A stretch of DNA of 64,000 bases from Archangium lipolyticum (GTDB lineage Bacteria > Myxococcota > Myxococcia > Myxococcales > Myxococcaceae), in NCBI RefSeq assembly GCF_024623785.1, contig NZ_JANKBZ010000016.1:1-64000 (forward strand), read 5' to 3'. A program made the translations under genes and the position numbers. The notes beneath the pieces were generated by a model, which saw only the letters and a list, made by a program, of their open reading frames with translations, ran no database searches and was not told the origin of the DNA. Shown in pieces: positions 43,068-50,787 of this stretch (positions are counted from its first letter, which is position 1; each line of letters begins with the position of its first letter).

Positions 43068-44666
43068 ATGCGCGCCCTCATGCGCTCCCGCTCCCTTCTG
43101 CTCTCCGTGCTCGCGCTCTCCGCCCTTGGTGGCTGCGCGACCGCTCGTGGCCCCTCCGTGGCCGAGTCCGAGTCCGCTTCCCGCTCTCAGCCCGTCGATC
43201 AGGGCTCCGCGAGCAGTGCCGCTCCCGCTCCCGCCGCCCCCGCCGCTTCAGAGGCTCCCGCCGCCCCTGCTGCTCCGGCTGCTCCGGCTGCTCCCGAGGC
43301 CCCTGCCGCTCCCGCCGCGCAGGCCGAAGACCCTCACCCCAACCCTCTCCCAGGGGGAGAGGGAGCTGACGCGCTCTACGCCAGGGGGGTCGAGGCCCTC
43401 AAGGTCAAGGACGCCAACGCCGCCATCGACGCCTTCTCCGCCTGCACCCGCGCCGCTCCCTCCCGCATCGACTGCCACTGGGAGCTCGGCTGGGCCTACT
43501 CGCTCGTCAACCGCTGGTCCGACGCCCTCTCCGAGTGGACCCAGGTGCAGAAGCTCGACCCCAACCATCCCGACCTCGAGGACGCCCTCACCCAGGCCCG
43601 CGGCCAGTCCTCCCTTCAGCAGAAGCTCGCCTCCGTCGAGTCGGGCAAGCCCTCTCCCCGCCCCGCTCCTCCCAAGAACGCCCGTCTGCGCATCCGCGCC
43701 GTCGGTGACGTGATGCTCGGCTCCTCCTTCCCCGAGGGCCTCCTGCCCCCCGATGATGGTGTCTCCAGCCTCGCCACCGTCGCCCCCCTCCTGCGCGACG
43801 CGGACCTCACCTTCATCAACCTCGAGGGCCCCCTCTGCGACAACGGCGAGACCAAGAAGTGCCGCAAGAGCGGCAACTGCTACGCCTTCCGCTCCCCCAC
43901 CCGTTACGGCAAGTACCTCCAGGACGCGGGCGTCGACCTGGCCTCCACCGCCAACAACCACTCCGGTGACTTCGGCGAGCTGTGCCGCCGCGAGACCGAG
44001 TCCACCCTCGATGCGCTCGGCATCCGCTGGAGCGGCCCCGCCGGCACCGTCGCCACCGTCGAGCGCAACGGCCTGCGCATCGGCATGGTCGCCTTCCACA
44101 CCTCCGCCAACTGCAACTACCTCAATGACACCCCCAGCGCCGCCGCCCTCGTGCGCTCGGTGAAGCAGAACCACGACCTCGTCCTCGTCTCCTTCCACGG
44201 CGGCGCCGAGGGCTCCAAGGCCCTCAACATCCCCCGTGGCTCCGAGATGTTCTTCGGCGAGAACCGCGGCAACCTGCGCGTCTTCACCCACGCCGTCATC
44301 GACGCTGGTGCCGACCTGGTGCTCGGCCACGGGCCCCACGTCGTGCGCGCCCTGGAGTTCTACAAGGATCGGCTCATCGTCTACTCCATGGGCAACTTCG
44401 CCACCTACGGCACCTTCAACCTCAAGGGCCCTCAGGGGCTCGGCATGATCGTGGACGTGGAGCTCGACTCCCAGGGCCGCTTCCGCTCCGGCCGCATCCT
44501 CCCCACCCGCCAGGAAGGCCGCGGCATCCCCCAGCCCGATCCCTCCGGCGAGGTCATTCCCCTCGTGCGCCGCCTCACCTCCGAGGACTTCCCCGATACC
44601 GGCGCCGTGGTGGGCACGGACGGCGTCATCACTCCTCGCAAGGCCATCGCCACCGGCGCGGAGTAG
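43068..44666 (+). CDS. Lipoprotein with TPR and CapA-like phosphatase domain
   Basis: This 532-residue lipoprotein (LALSALGGC) has an Ala/Pro-rich linker (to about residue 86) and a stretch at 87-99 (EDPHPNPLPGGEG) encoded by a copy of the palindromic dispersed repeat. TPR-like helices follow at about 103-190 and a CapA/PgsA-type metallophosphatase-fold domain from about 206: RIRAVGDVMLGSSF, FINLEGPL, STANNHSGDFG, VSFHGG, LVLGHGPHV and YSMGNFA. CapA relatives take part in poly-gamma-glutamate or capsule assembly, so an envelope role is likely. ATG 43068 has GGGAG seven bases upstream. Confidence 0.88.
   Translation: MRALMRSRSLLLSVLALSALGGCATARGPSVAESESASRSQPVDQGSASSAAPAPAAPAASEAPAAPAAPAAPAAPEAPAAPAAQAEDPHPNPLPGGEGADALYARGVEALKVKDANAAIDAFSACTRAAPSRIDCHWELGWAYSLVNRWSDALSEWTQVQKLDPNHPDLEDALTQARGQSSLQQKLASVESGKPSPRPAPPKNARLRIRAVGDVMLGSSFPEGLLPPDDGVSSLATVAPLLRDADLTFINLEGPLCDNGETKKCRKSGNCYAFRSPTRYGKYLQDAGVDLASTANNHSGDFGELCRRETESTLDALGIRWSGPAGTVATVERNGLRIGMVAFHTSANCNYLNDTPSAAALVRSVKQNHDLVLVSFHGGAEGSKALNIPRGSEMFFGENRGNLRVFTHAVIDAGADLVLGHGPHVVRALEFYKDRLIVYSMGNFATYGTFNLKGPQGLGMIVDVELDSQGRFRSGRILPTRQEGRGIPQPDPSGEVIPLVRRLTSEDFPDTGAVVGTDGVITPRKAIATGAE
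43331..43363. repeat. Palindromic dispersed repeat, copy 3, inside a coding sequence
   Basis: CCCTCACCCCAACCCTCTCC followed by CAGGGGGAGAGGG lies in frame within the CapA-like gene. It encodes DPHPNPLPGGEG between the Ala/Pro linker and the TPR part. Its position in a linker would make the insertion tolerable. Confidence 0.85.
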
Positions 44667-44680
44667 CCTCTCGTTGCACC

Positions 44681-44733
44681 GGGAGGAGCACGGGGACGCA
44701 TACCCTCACCCCGGCCCTCTCCCGGTGGGAGGG
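44681..44733. repeat. Palindromic dispersed repeat, copy 4, with extended flank
   Basis: Bases 44681-44723 match 50569-50611 at 42 of 43 positions in the same orientation (GGGAGGAGCACGGGGACGCA, then TACCCTCACCCCGGCCCTCTCCC). The palindromic half here is degenerate (GGTGGGAGGG). Together the two copies bracket the kinase-DUF2381-toxin-immunity cluster. Confidence 0.85.
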
Positions 44734-44810
44734 CTCTCCCGCATTTTATGTGGTGAGCGAGGGGGGACCGCTTGGGGAGAGCGAGGCCCCGCGCGACCTC
44801 GGACCGCCCC

Positions 44811-45437
44811 TCAGTAGAGGATGCAGTCAAACCTTTCGACGACGGCGCGGAATTCTTCTGGGGTAGTCTCGAAGTGCTTTGCCTCGACCGTAGCGGACAA
44901 GGTCAAGGCCTTCGTGGGGGCCGGTTGCTTGTGCAGGTCCTCGATGACGATGCGGCCAAATCGGCCCGGCCACTTGACGCTGCGCAGCTCGGGGGCTCGC
45001 CCGATGGGGTCCAGGATGGTGAAGCAGGGCCACCTGGGAAAGCGAATGGTGGCAGGGTCCGAGCCCATGATGCGGCAGCCATCCAGACGGGCTTCGGTGA
45101 AGTCGCAGTCCTCGATGGCCCCGTGCTCCCAACCTGTGCCGTAGTCGGGCCAGTGCCCGAAGTCGCACCCCGTCAGGCGTCCCTTGAAGCGGCACCCCTT
45201 GAGGGAGGCTTTCACCCATTGTTGATGATTTTTCAGCTCTTGCTTCACCTCGAAGGTGCTGTCAATGAACCGTGCCCCAACGATGATCAAGTTCCTGGCG
45301 GAGACCTTCAGGATGACGGTGCAGTTTCTAAGCGATAGGTTGGGGCCAAGGAAATAGAGCGAGTTCTTGTCCGTCAACTCCAGCCGCTCGTTCTCAATCT
45401 CCTTGTCCTCAAGGCGGACGTTCTCCAGCCACCCCAT
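44811..45437 (-). CDS. Candidate SitI-type immunity protein with pentapeptide-like repeats
   Basis: This 208-residue soluble protein has no signal peptide. Its middle part shows right-handed-helix-like pentapeptide units (LSLRNCTVILKVSARNLIIVGARFIDSTF, then LTGCDFGHW and IEDCDFTEARLDGCRIMG). It follows the SitA5-like toxin gene by 11 bp on the same strand, the place of SitI in known sitBAI loci, where a cytoplasmic SitI neutralises the C-terminal toxin of the matching SitA. Immunity is inferred from position. Its G+C is lower than that of most of the window. Confidence 0.75.
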   Translation of the reverse strand: MGWLENVRLEDKEIENERLELTDKNSLYFLGPNLSLRNCTVILKVSARNLIIVGARFIDSTFEVKQELKNHQQWVKASLKGCRFKGRLTGCDFGHWPDYGTGWEHGAIEDCDFTEARLDGCRIMGSDPATIRFPRWPCFTILDPIGRAPELRSVKWPGRFGRIVIEDLHKQPAPTKALTLSATVEAKHFETTPEEFRAVVERFDCILY

Positions 45438-45448
45438 GGTTGTCCCTT

Positions 45449-47131
45449 TCAGAAGGTGAGCATCCGGAAGAACTCGCCCGCCATGCGCCTGCCGTGACGA
45501 GCCAGATTCGACTCCGTGCCGGAGAGAATCTCGTACTTGCGGCCCGTCTTCAGGTCAACCACGTCCACTCCCTGGTGTTTGAACCGAAGGCCCCCTCCCA
45601 ATTGGGCTTTGACCTCTTCGTGCACGAAACGCCCTCGGGCCTCGCGCTCTAGCAGTCGCGCCAGCCAGTATTCTCCTCGCTCCAGGGCCTCCTTGATGGC
45701 CTTGTCCTCCTTGAAAGAGAGCCTGTCGGGCCCCCACTTCTTGGCGGCCTTGGTGACGGCCTCCTGGAGCATGTCGCCCACCTTGTCCTCAGCGGGAATG
45801 TCCGCGGCCGACTTTCCGCGTGGCAGATGCCAGCGCTGGCCGTCGCTGAGTTCCACCTGCCGGTTGCCACCCCGATGACGGATGACGGTTTCGGAGGAGC
45901 GGCCCCCTGTGGCCTGTCCCGTCCCACCGCCCGGCCCCTTCTTGAGCATGACCACGGCCATGGGGCCCTGAGGAGAGGTGGCCACCGTTTCCACCGCCGC
46001 CACCGCCTTGGCCAGGGCGCCTTCCGATGCGACCGCCGTCTCGGTGACTTCCAGGCGCCCCATGACGGCGGCGCCGCCCTGCGCCTCGAACTGCGCCCCC
46101 GCGACGTTGAAGCGCGGAAGCGACTTCGCCCGGGCCACCACCTGCCCCAGCGTGTGCCCAGCGAGTGTGGACACGGCGAGAATCATGGCCCGGGCCGCAT
46201 CCTCGCCCAGCACCTTGCCGAATTCCTCGCCCGCCGCGCGCAGCTCCTCGAAGGTGGCGGCGTGGTGCGCCGTGTCGGCCATTCGGGCCCACCCGTCCAT
46301 GAGGCCGTACACCGTTTCGAGCCCCAGGTAGCCCACGAGGAGGAGGGTCAGGCTGGCGGCCAGGGCCTTGGTCGTCGGCTCGGGCACCAGCCACATCATG
46401 CAGTAGAGGGCCACTGTCCAGACGACCATGGAAACAATCATTCGCACGTCCAGCAGCTCGGCCTTCAGTGCATCGCGCGTCTCCTCGAGGACCCTGCCAA
46501 AGGCCAAGGCCAGGGCAAACGCTCGCCGATCATCGGCGCGCAAATAGGGCCCATCGTCCAGCAGACCGAGGCAGTCGCCGCCCCCCTGGTGCTCACACCA
46601 CTTCAGGTACTTCTGCTTGAGGGCTGCTTCGGCCTCGGGAATGAGCTCAACCGGGCCGTCCTGACGCAAGGGTGTCCAGGTGGGGGCCGAGCGGTGGTGC
46701 TGCTCCACCTCCCAGTCACCCGTCATGGTGACCCATGAGTCGTCCGGCTGCGTCGCCACGAGACTCAGCAACTCGTGGGCGGCCTCACGTGGAGACTTCC
46801 GCTTCAGCCGCGCGTCGCGAGCGAGCCGCTGGAAGGCTTGCTGAAACTCGGCCCTGGGGATGGGCACCGGTTGGGTGGTGACGTTGCCGGGCTCCATGAA
46901 GTCCACGACGTACACGGTGGCGGACTCGAGACCTGGCTCCACCGTGGCGGCCACACGTTCCTTGGGAGACGGCGGGAGGGTGAGCGGGTTGTAACGGTAG
47001 CCAGCAAGGAGGCTGCCGTGCGGGGTGCCCGTGGCACACGCGAACTGGAAGAGGACGATGAGGGCCCAGGCGCGAGAGCAGGGGCCCAGATGCGCGCCTG
47101 TAGGGCACCTACCAGGAAGACGGGTGGACAC
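45449..47131 (-). CDS. SitA5-like lipoprotein polymorphic toxin
   Basis: This 560-residue protein resembles the SitA5 family of myxobacterial toxins delivered to kin by TraAB-dependent outer-membrane exchange. It has a lipobox (IVLFQFAC, Cys32) and a conserved N-terminal region. Two membrane helices lie at about 235-285 (MIVSMVVWTVALYCMMWLV; LAASLTLLLVGYLGLETVYGLM), followed by a segment FDELRAAGEEFGKVLGEDAAR-like in form. The variable C-terminus (last 110-130 residues) ends GVDVVDLKTGRKYEILSGTESN, a PD-(D/E)XK-like core suggesting a nuclease. GTG 47131 has GGAGGT six bases upstream. Immunity gene follows at 11 bp. Family assignment is from recall of sequence features. Confidence 0.8.
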   Translation of the reverse strand: MSTRLPGRCPTGAHLGPCSRAWALIVLFQFACATGTPHGSLLAGYRYNPLTLPPSPKERVAATVEPGLESATVYVVDFMEPGNVTTQPVPIPRAEFQQAFQRLARDARLKRKSPREAAHELLSLVATQPDDSWVTMTGDWEVEQHHRSAPTWTPLRQDGPVELIPEAEAALKQKYLKWCEHQGGGDCLGLLDDGPYLRADDRRAFALALAFGRVLEETRDALKAELLDVRMIVSMVVWTVALYCMMWLVPEPTTKALAASLTLLLVGYLGLETVYGLMDGWARMADTAHHAATFEELRAAGEEFGKVLGEDAARAMILAVSTLAGHTLGQVVARAKSLPRFNVAGAQFEAQGGAAVMGRLEVTETAVASEGALAKAVAAVETVATSPQGPMAVVMLKKGPGGGTGQATGGRSSETVIRHRGGNRQVELSDGQRWHLPRGKSAADIPAEDKVGDMLQEAVTKAAKKWGPDRLSFKEDKAIKEALERGEYWLARLLEREARGRFVHEEVKAQLGGGLRFKHQGVDVVDLKTGRKYEILSGTESNLARHGRRMAGEFFRMLTF

Positions 47132-47241
47132 GGCGCACCTCCAGAGGCGATGCGACCCAAAGCCGTCGCTCCGGAATTACACTGAAATACGGGCGCGCTC
47201 GTCAAACCACCGGGTTGGTGGAGTGAGAGAGGATGCAGCGA

Positions 47242-48181
47242 CTACTTGGACTCCGCTTCTTGCGGCACTGCCGGGAACGTGATGTTCCCGAGGGTGACGG
47301 TGCGGGGCCCCTGTTCTTCCCACAGCTTGAGGGTGCAGGGACAACTGAGCTGATCCGCTGGCTTCTCGGCGCCCACCACGACAAGGCCAAGCATGCCGGA
47401 ATCAATGGCCGACTCCTGCCACACCGAAAGCGCTATCTCCGCGCCCGTCGGGTCCTTCAACACGGCCCCCTCCGCTCTCCAGGACTCGGCGCCAGGGTTG
47501 CTGAGTTCAACCCTTACCGCCAGTCTTCCCGGATGGATGTAGCTTCGGACCGTTTCCGCCCTGAGTGCGTTTGCCGGGTGGTGCTTCACGTGCATCCAGA
47601 TGTCATCTGACACAACCATGTGTTTACGCTCCAGCAATGCGGTCCCCATGAGTCTGCCAGGCTCTTTGAGCTCGACCAGAAGCCGCGCCTTGTCCTCCTG
47701 GCACTGACGTGCTTCGGCCTGTGCCTCGATTACCTCTCTCTTGAGCGCGTCCGCGGGGTGCGGCTGGCGGAATACCTCCACACGCCGTGCTCCCCTCGCC
47801 GCGTGGCCCACCAGCCAGAAGCTCGCACTTGCCGGGGCCGCACCATCCGCGAATCGCACCGTTATCTTTACCCGCTCTCCTGGAAGATAATTCTCCTTGG
47901 GAATGACAAGCACACTCCAAGCCTCCTGGCCCTGTGCCCAATCCGCCAGGCGGCCTGCTGGTTGAAACTCCACCGCCCTCGGCGCCAGGGGGGAGTCAAA
48001 AGATCAATGTCGTCGGCTCGTCCGGGCTGACGCAAACTTCGGGCGCCTGCCCCGTGGAGTCCGCCACCAGGTCAATGCGAGGCTTCGCGGCGCAGCGCGG
48101 ATGGAAGGGGATCTCGGTGGCCTCCGTAGCACCCGCGAGGAGAACCAGCGCCAGGAGAGCGCCGGGAGACAGGAGCAGCAC
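47242..48181 (-). pseudogene. DUF2381 family gene with a +1 frameshift
   Basis: The N-terminal part (GTG 48181 to about 47999) gives a signal peptide and PRIDLVADSTGQAPEVCVSP, typical of myxobacterial DUF2381. It then meets TGA in ATC-TTT-TGA-CTC. Skipping one T yields ATC-TTT-GAC-TCC and restores IFDSPLAPRAVEFQPAGR, continuing for about 240 residues to 47242 with all expected DUF2381 parts (GERVKITVRFADGAAPASASFWLVGHAARGARRVEV). So the gene has one extra T in a TTTT run near 47999-48002. This may be a broken gene, a sequence error, or a programmed +1 shift of the prfB kind. DUF2381 genes commonly sit next to Ser/Thr kinases, as here. Function unknown. Confidence 0.82.
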
Positions 48182-48299
48182 GGGAATTCAATCTCCAGAA
48201 GGAACGGGGCCCGATGTGGCTCCCCTGTTGACCCAAACGGTGCCAAGCTCGAGCGCACATCGCGCCAACCCCTGCGGACGGCACTCGAAGCAAGGGTAC

Positions 48300-50378
48300 C
48301 TACCTGCTAAACCAATACTCACCCTTTGCGAAGACAGGAAAGCGAGTCGCGCTCTTCATGTTGCCCGGCCTGCTTTCAGGCGTGGGACACTCACCCAGTC
48401 CTACGGGGCAAGTCGAGCCATCGGGCCAGATTCCCGGAGCGTCCCGGGCAATGACCAGACAAACGGGGTAGGTCCCACCGCCTGGAATCCGCGCCTGGGT
48501 GAAGGTGCCGTAGAAGCGGTTCTCCCCAGGCTGCCGCGTCCCAGAGAGCAAGGTGCCCCGAGGCAGATCGCCAATTCCCCCTCCTGACACCACGACATTG
48601 GCGGGGCCCTCATGCACGGTTGCCCTCTCCGTGTTCTCCCCTTCATACCCTTGCAGCACGACGTTTCCTCGTCCGGAAATGTCCAATCGGGCGTGGGTCT
48701 CGCGCCAACCCGCCGGGCATTCGACAGGCTCGGGAGTGGGACGTACCTGGGGGCCAGAGCAGCCCGTGAGAACGATGGTGCAGACACTGGCCGCCGTGCA
48801 TACCTTCTGGGGAATGGGGACACATCGCCGGGCCTTGTTCGGCGACTGGGGCGTGAGCTTCTCTTCGGGCTTCGGGCGGGAATCTTTCTTTCGAGACATG
48901 GCGGTAGGAAGAGGCGCGGGGGGTTGAGCCCTGTCGGGCGCCGCGTCTGATTCAGATTCGGCAAGGTTTCCCGGTCGCGCCACTTCACGGAAAGATATGG
49001 CCTGAGTCGTCACCTCCCCCTGAGCGGATGCATCAGGTGGGGAGGAGGTCCCGTCCGCCACGGAGGCGGGCGCGGCATCCGGCGCGGGCCCGGACGCGCT
49101 CAGCGAACCCACGACGAGCGCCGCCACCACCGTGAGACCCACCACCAGCGCCACGGAAAGCCGCTCGACCTTTTCCACCCGCGCGGCGTGGCGCACCTCC
49201 TGCTCCCGCCCTGGCCCCGCTCCGTCAGCCACCGTCCCCACGGTGGGCGCCTCCGGGCACTGCGTCCCCACGGCTGGCTTTGCCTCCCGCGAGGCGTTCA
49301 TATCCGCCGCCACGGCGGGCTCATGGGCACGGGCCACTGCTGGCTCCACGGGGGGGGCCGCTGTCTCCTCCCGCGCCGATGGCTCTTCCTCCGGCCACCA
49401 ACCGCGTGGGGGCTCGTGGGCCATCCACTGCTGTTCCTCCTTCGGTTCCTCCGGTTCCTCGTTGGACTCCCCGCTCGCGCCCGGGGGCTCCATCAACGGC
49501 TCGTCCCAGCTCGCGTCCCCCTCGGCCGCGGCCAGCACCGCTTCCAGTGCGGCGCACAACTCGTCATCACCCGTGAAGCGCTCGTGAGGGTCCTTCGCCA
49601 GCATGCGCATACACAGCCGGCTCGCCGCCTCGGGCACTCGCGGGTTCAGGTCGTGGGGCGCTCTGGGCGTCTTCTGCAATATCCGGTCGTGCAGCCCGAG
49701 CTCCGTCCGATCGCCGAATGGCATCTCATCCGTCAGCAGCCAGTACAGGAGCACCCCCATCGCCCACAACTCGTCGGACAGCGTGTAGGTGTATGTGATT
49801 TCTTCTGCCTCGCCCCTCAGGAACTTGAGCATCTCGGGGCTGCGATACTCGGGGGTCCCGGGCGGCACCAGGCCCGGCTTCGTCTCCGTGGGCGCTCCCT
49901 TCATGGCTCCGAATCCGAAGTCGATCACCACCGGCTCGCCGTCATCGGCCCGGATCATGATGTTCGTTTCCTTCAGGTCCCGGTGCAGCACCTCGCGCCG
50001 GTGCACCTCCCTCATGGCTCGCGCGATCTTCAGGTACGTGTGCATCCCCACCCGGGCCGTGGGGTTGATGCGCTGCGCCCACTGGTCCATCGTCAGCCCG
50101 TGGACGTAGTCCATGACGATGTAGGGGTAGCCCAGGTCCGGGTGGGGCCACCGCTCGCACGCGCGAAAGCCCACCACGTTCGGCAACTGGAGCCGGAGCA
50201 TCAGCGTGATTTCCCGCCGGTTCCAGCCCGTCAGCTCCGGGTCCGTCAGGAACTTGATGGCGAAGAGTCGATTGCCCCGCTCGGCCTTGTACACATGGCC
50301 CGAGCCGCCCTCTCCCAGCTTCTGGGTGATGATGTAGTCGCCGACCCGGGCGCCAATTCTCGGAAGGTGGATGATCAG
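48300..50378 (-). CDS. Transmembrane Ser/Thr kinase, apparent CTG start
   Basis: This kinase of about 692 residues contains the Gly-rich loop KLGEGGSGHVYKAE, Lys42 in FAIKFL, HRD at about 132-134 (HRDLKETN), DFG at 153-155 and a GTPEYRSPEM segment. An acidic Pro-rich linker leads to a membrane helix (LSVALVVGLTVVAALVVGSL) and a C-terminal region with a Cys-containing external domain. A GTG at 50294 would delete the Gly-rich loop. Upstream, the frame is closed by a TAG with no ATG, GTG or TTG between. CTG 50378, with GGAGG nine bases before it, gives the expected start LIIHLPRIGARVGDYIITQKLGEGG. It heads the cluster with DUF2381, toxin and immunity genes. Confidence 0.85.
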   Translation of the reverse strand: MIIHLPRIGARVGDYIITQKLGEGGSGHVYKAERGNRLFAIKFLTDPELTGWNRREITLMLRLQLPNVVGFRACERWPHPDLGYPYIVMDYVHGLTMDQWAQRINPTARVGMHTYLKIARAMREVHRREVLHRDLKETNIMIRADDGEPVVIDFGFGAMKGAPTETKPGLVPPGTPEYRSPEMLKFLRGEAEEITYTYTLSDELWAMGVLLYWLLTDEMPFGDRTELGLHDRILQKTPRAPHDLNPRVPEAASRLCMRMLAKDPHERFTGDDELCAALEAVLAAAEGDASWDEPLMEPPGASGESNEEPEEPKEEQQWMAHEPPRGWWPEEEPSAREETAAPPVEPAVARAHEPAVAADMNASREAKPAVGTQCPEAPTVGTVADGAGPGREQEVRHAARVEKVERLSVALVVGLTVVAALVVGSLSASGPAPDAAPASVADGTSSPPDASAQGEVTTQAISFREVARPGNLAESESDAAPDRAQPPAPLPTAMSRKKDSRPKPEEKLTPQSPNKARRCVPIPQKVCTAASVCTIVLTGCSGPQVRPTPEPVECPAGWRETHARLDISGRGNVVLQGYEGENTERATVHEGPANVVVSGGGIGDLPRGTLLSGTRQPGENRFYGTFTQARIPGGGTYPVCLVIARDAPGIWPDGSTCPVGLGECPTPESRPGNMKSATRFPVFAKGEYWFSR

Positions 50379-50787
50379 GGTTGTGGGCCTCCGAACGTCC
50401 GCCCGACCCTAGCAGAACCCGACGCACGCGGTGGTATCGCCGGAGCGGTGGGCGAGTTTCCTCTCCCATCTCCCGACCTGACTTCTCCCGTGGGTTCCGA
50501 GGGCTTCCCGGACACCCGCGCCCCCGTGAGCACGCGGGGGCTCGGGGCCGGCCTCTTCGTTCCACACTGGGACGAGCACGGGGACGCATACCCTCACCCC
50601 GGCCCTCTCCCAGGGGGAGAGGGTGCTTGGGGCAGTGTGGTGCGTGATTGGTTTGTGTTCATAGGAGTTCGCCTCGGCTGAAGGCTTGCCGGAAGCCCAC
50701 CCGCCGAGCCGACGAGCATGCACTCGGGACGTGTGCGCAGGTGCCCACCGAGCGCGCGTCACCCCGGTGCGTTACAAGGGGAGCGCC
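50379..50787. other. Intergenic region between divergent kinase and exporter genes
   Basis: About 410 bp without a supportable gene. It holds the Shine-Dalgarno of the kinase near its left end (minus strand), the extended dispersed repeat at 50569-50623, and GGGGA before the exporter's GTG at 50788. No tRNA, terminator with T-tract or convincing promoter hexamers were seen. Confidence 0.6.
50569..50623. repeat. Palindromic dispersed repeat, copy 5, with extended flank
   Basis: TACCCTCACCCCGGCCCTCTCCC followed by AGGGGGAGAGGG, preceded by GGGACGAGCACGGGGACGCA. The first 43 bases match 44681-44723 at 42 positions and in the same orientation. The palindrome is intact here. Confidence 0.87.

Noticed and set aside
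47242-48181. The DUF2381 gene as SitB of a sitBAI locus
   Set aside because: Its sequence matches DUF2381, not a SitB-type lipoprotein, and it has a cleavable signal peptide without a lipobox.
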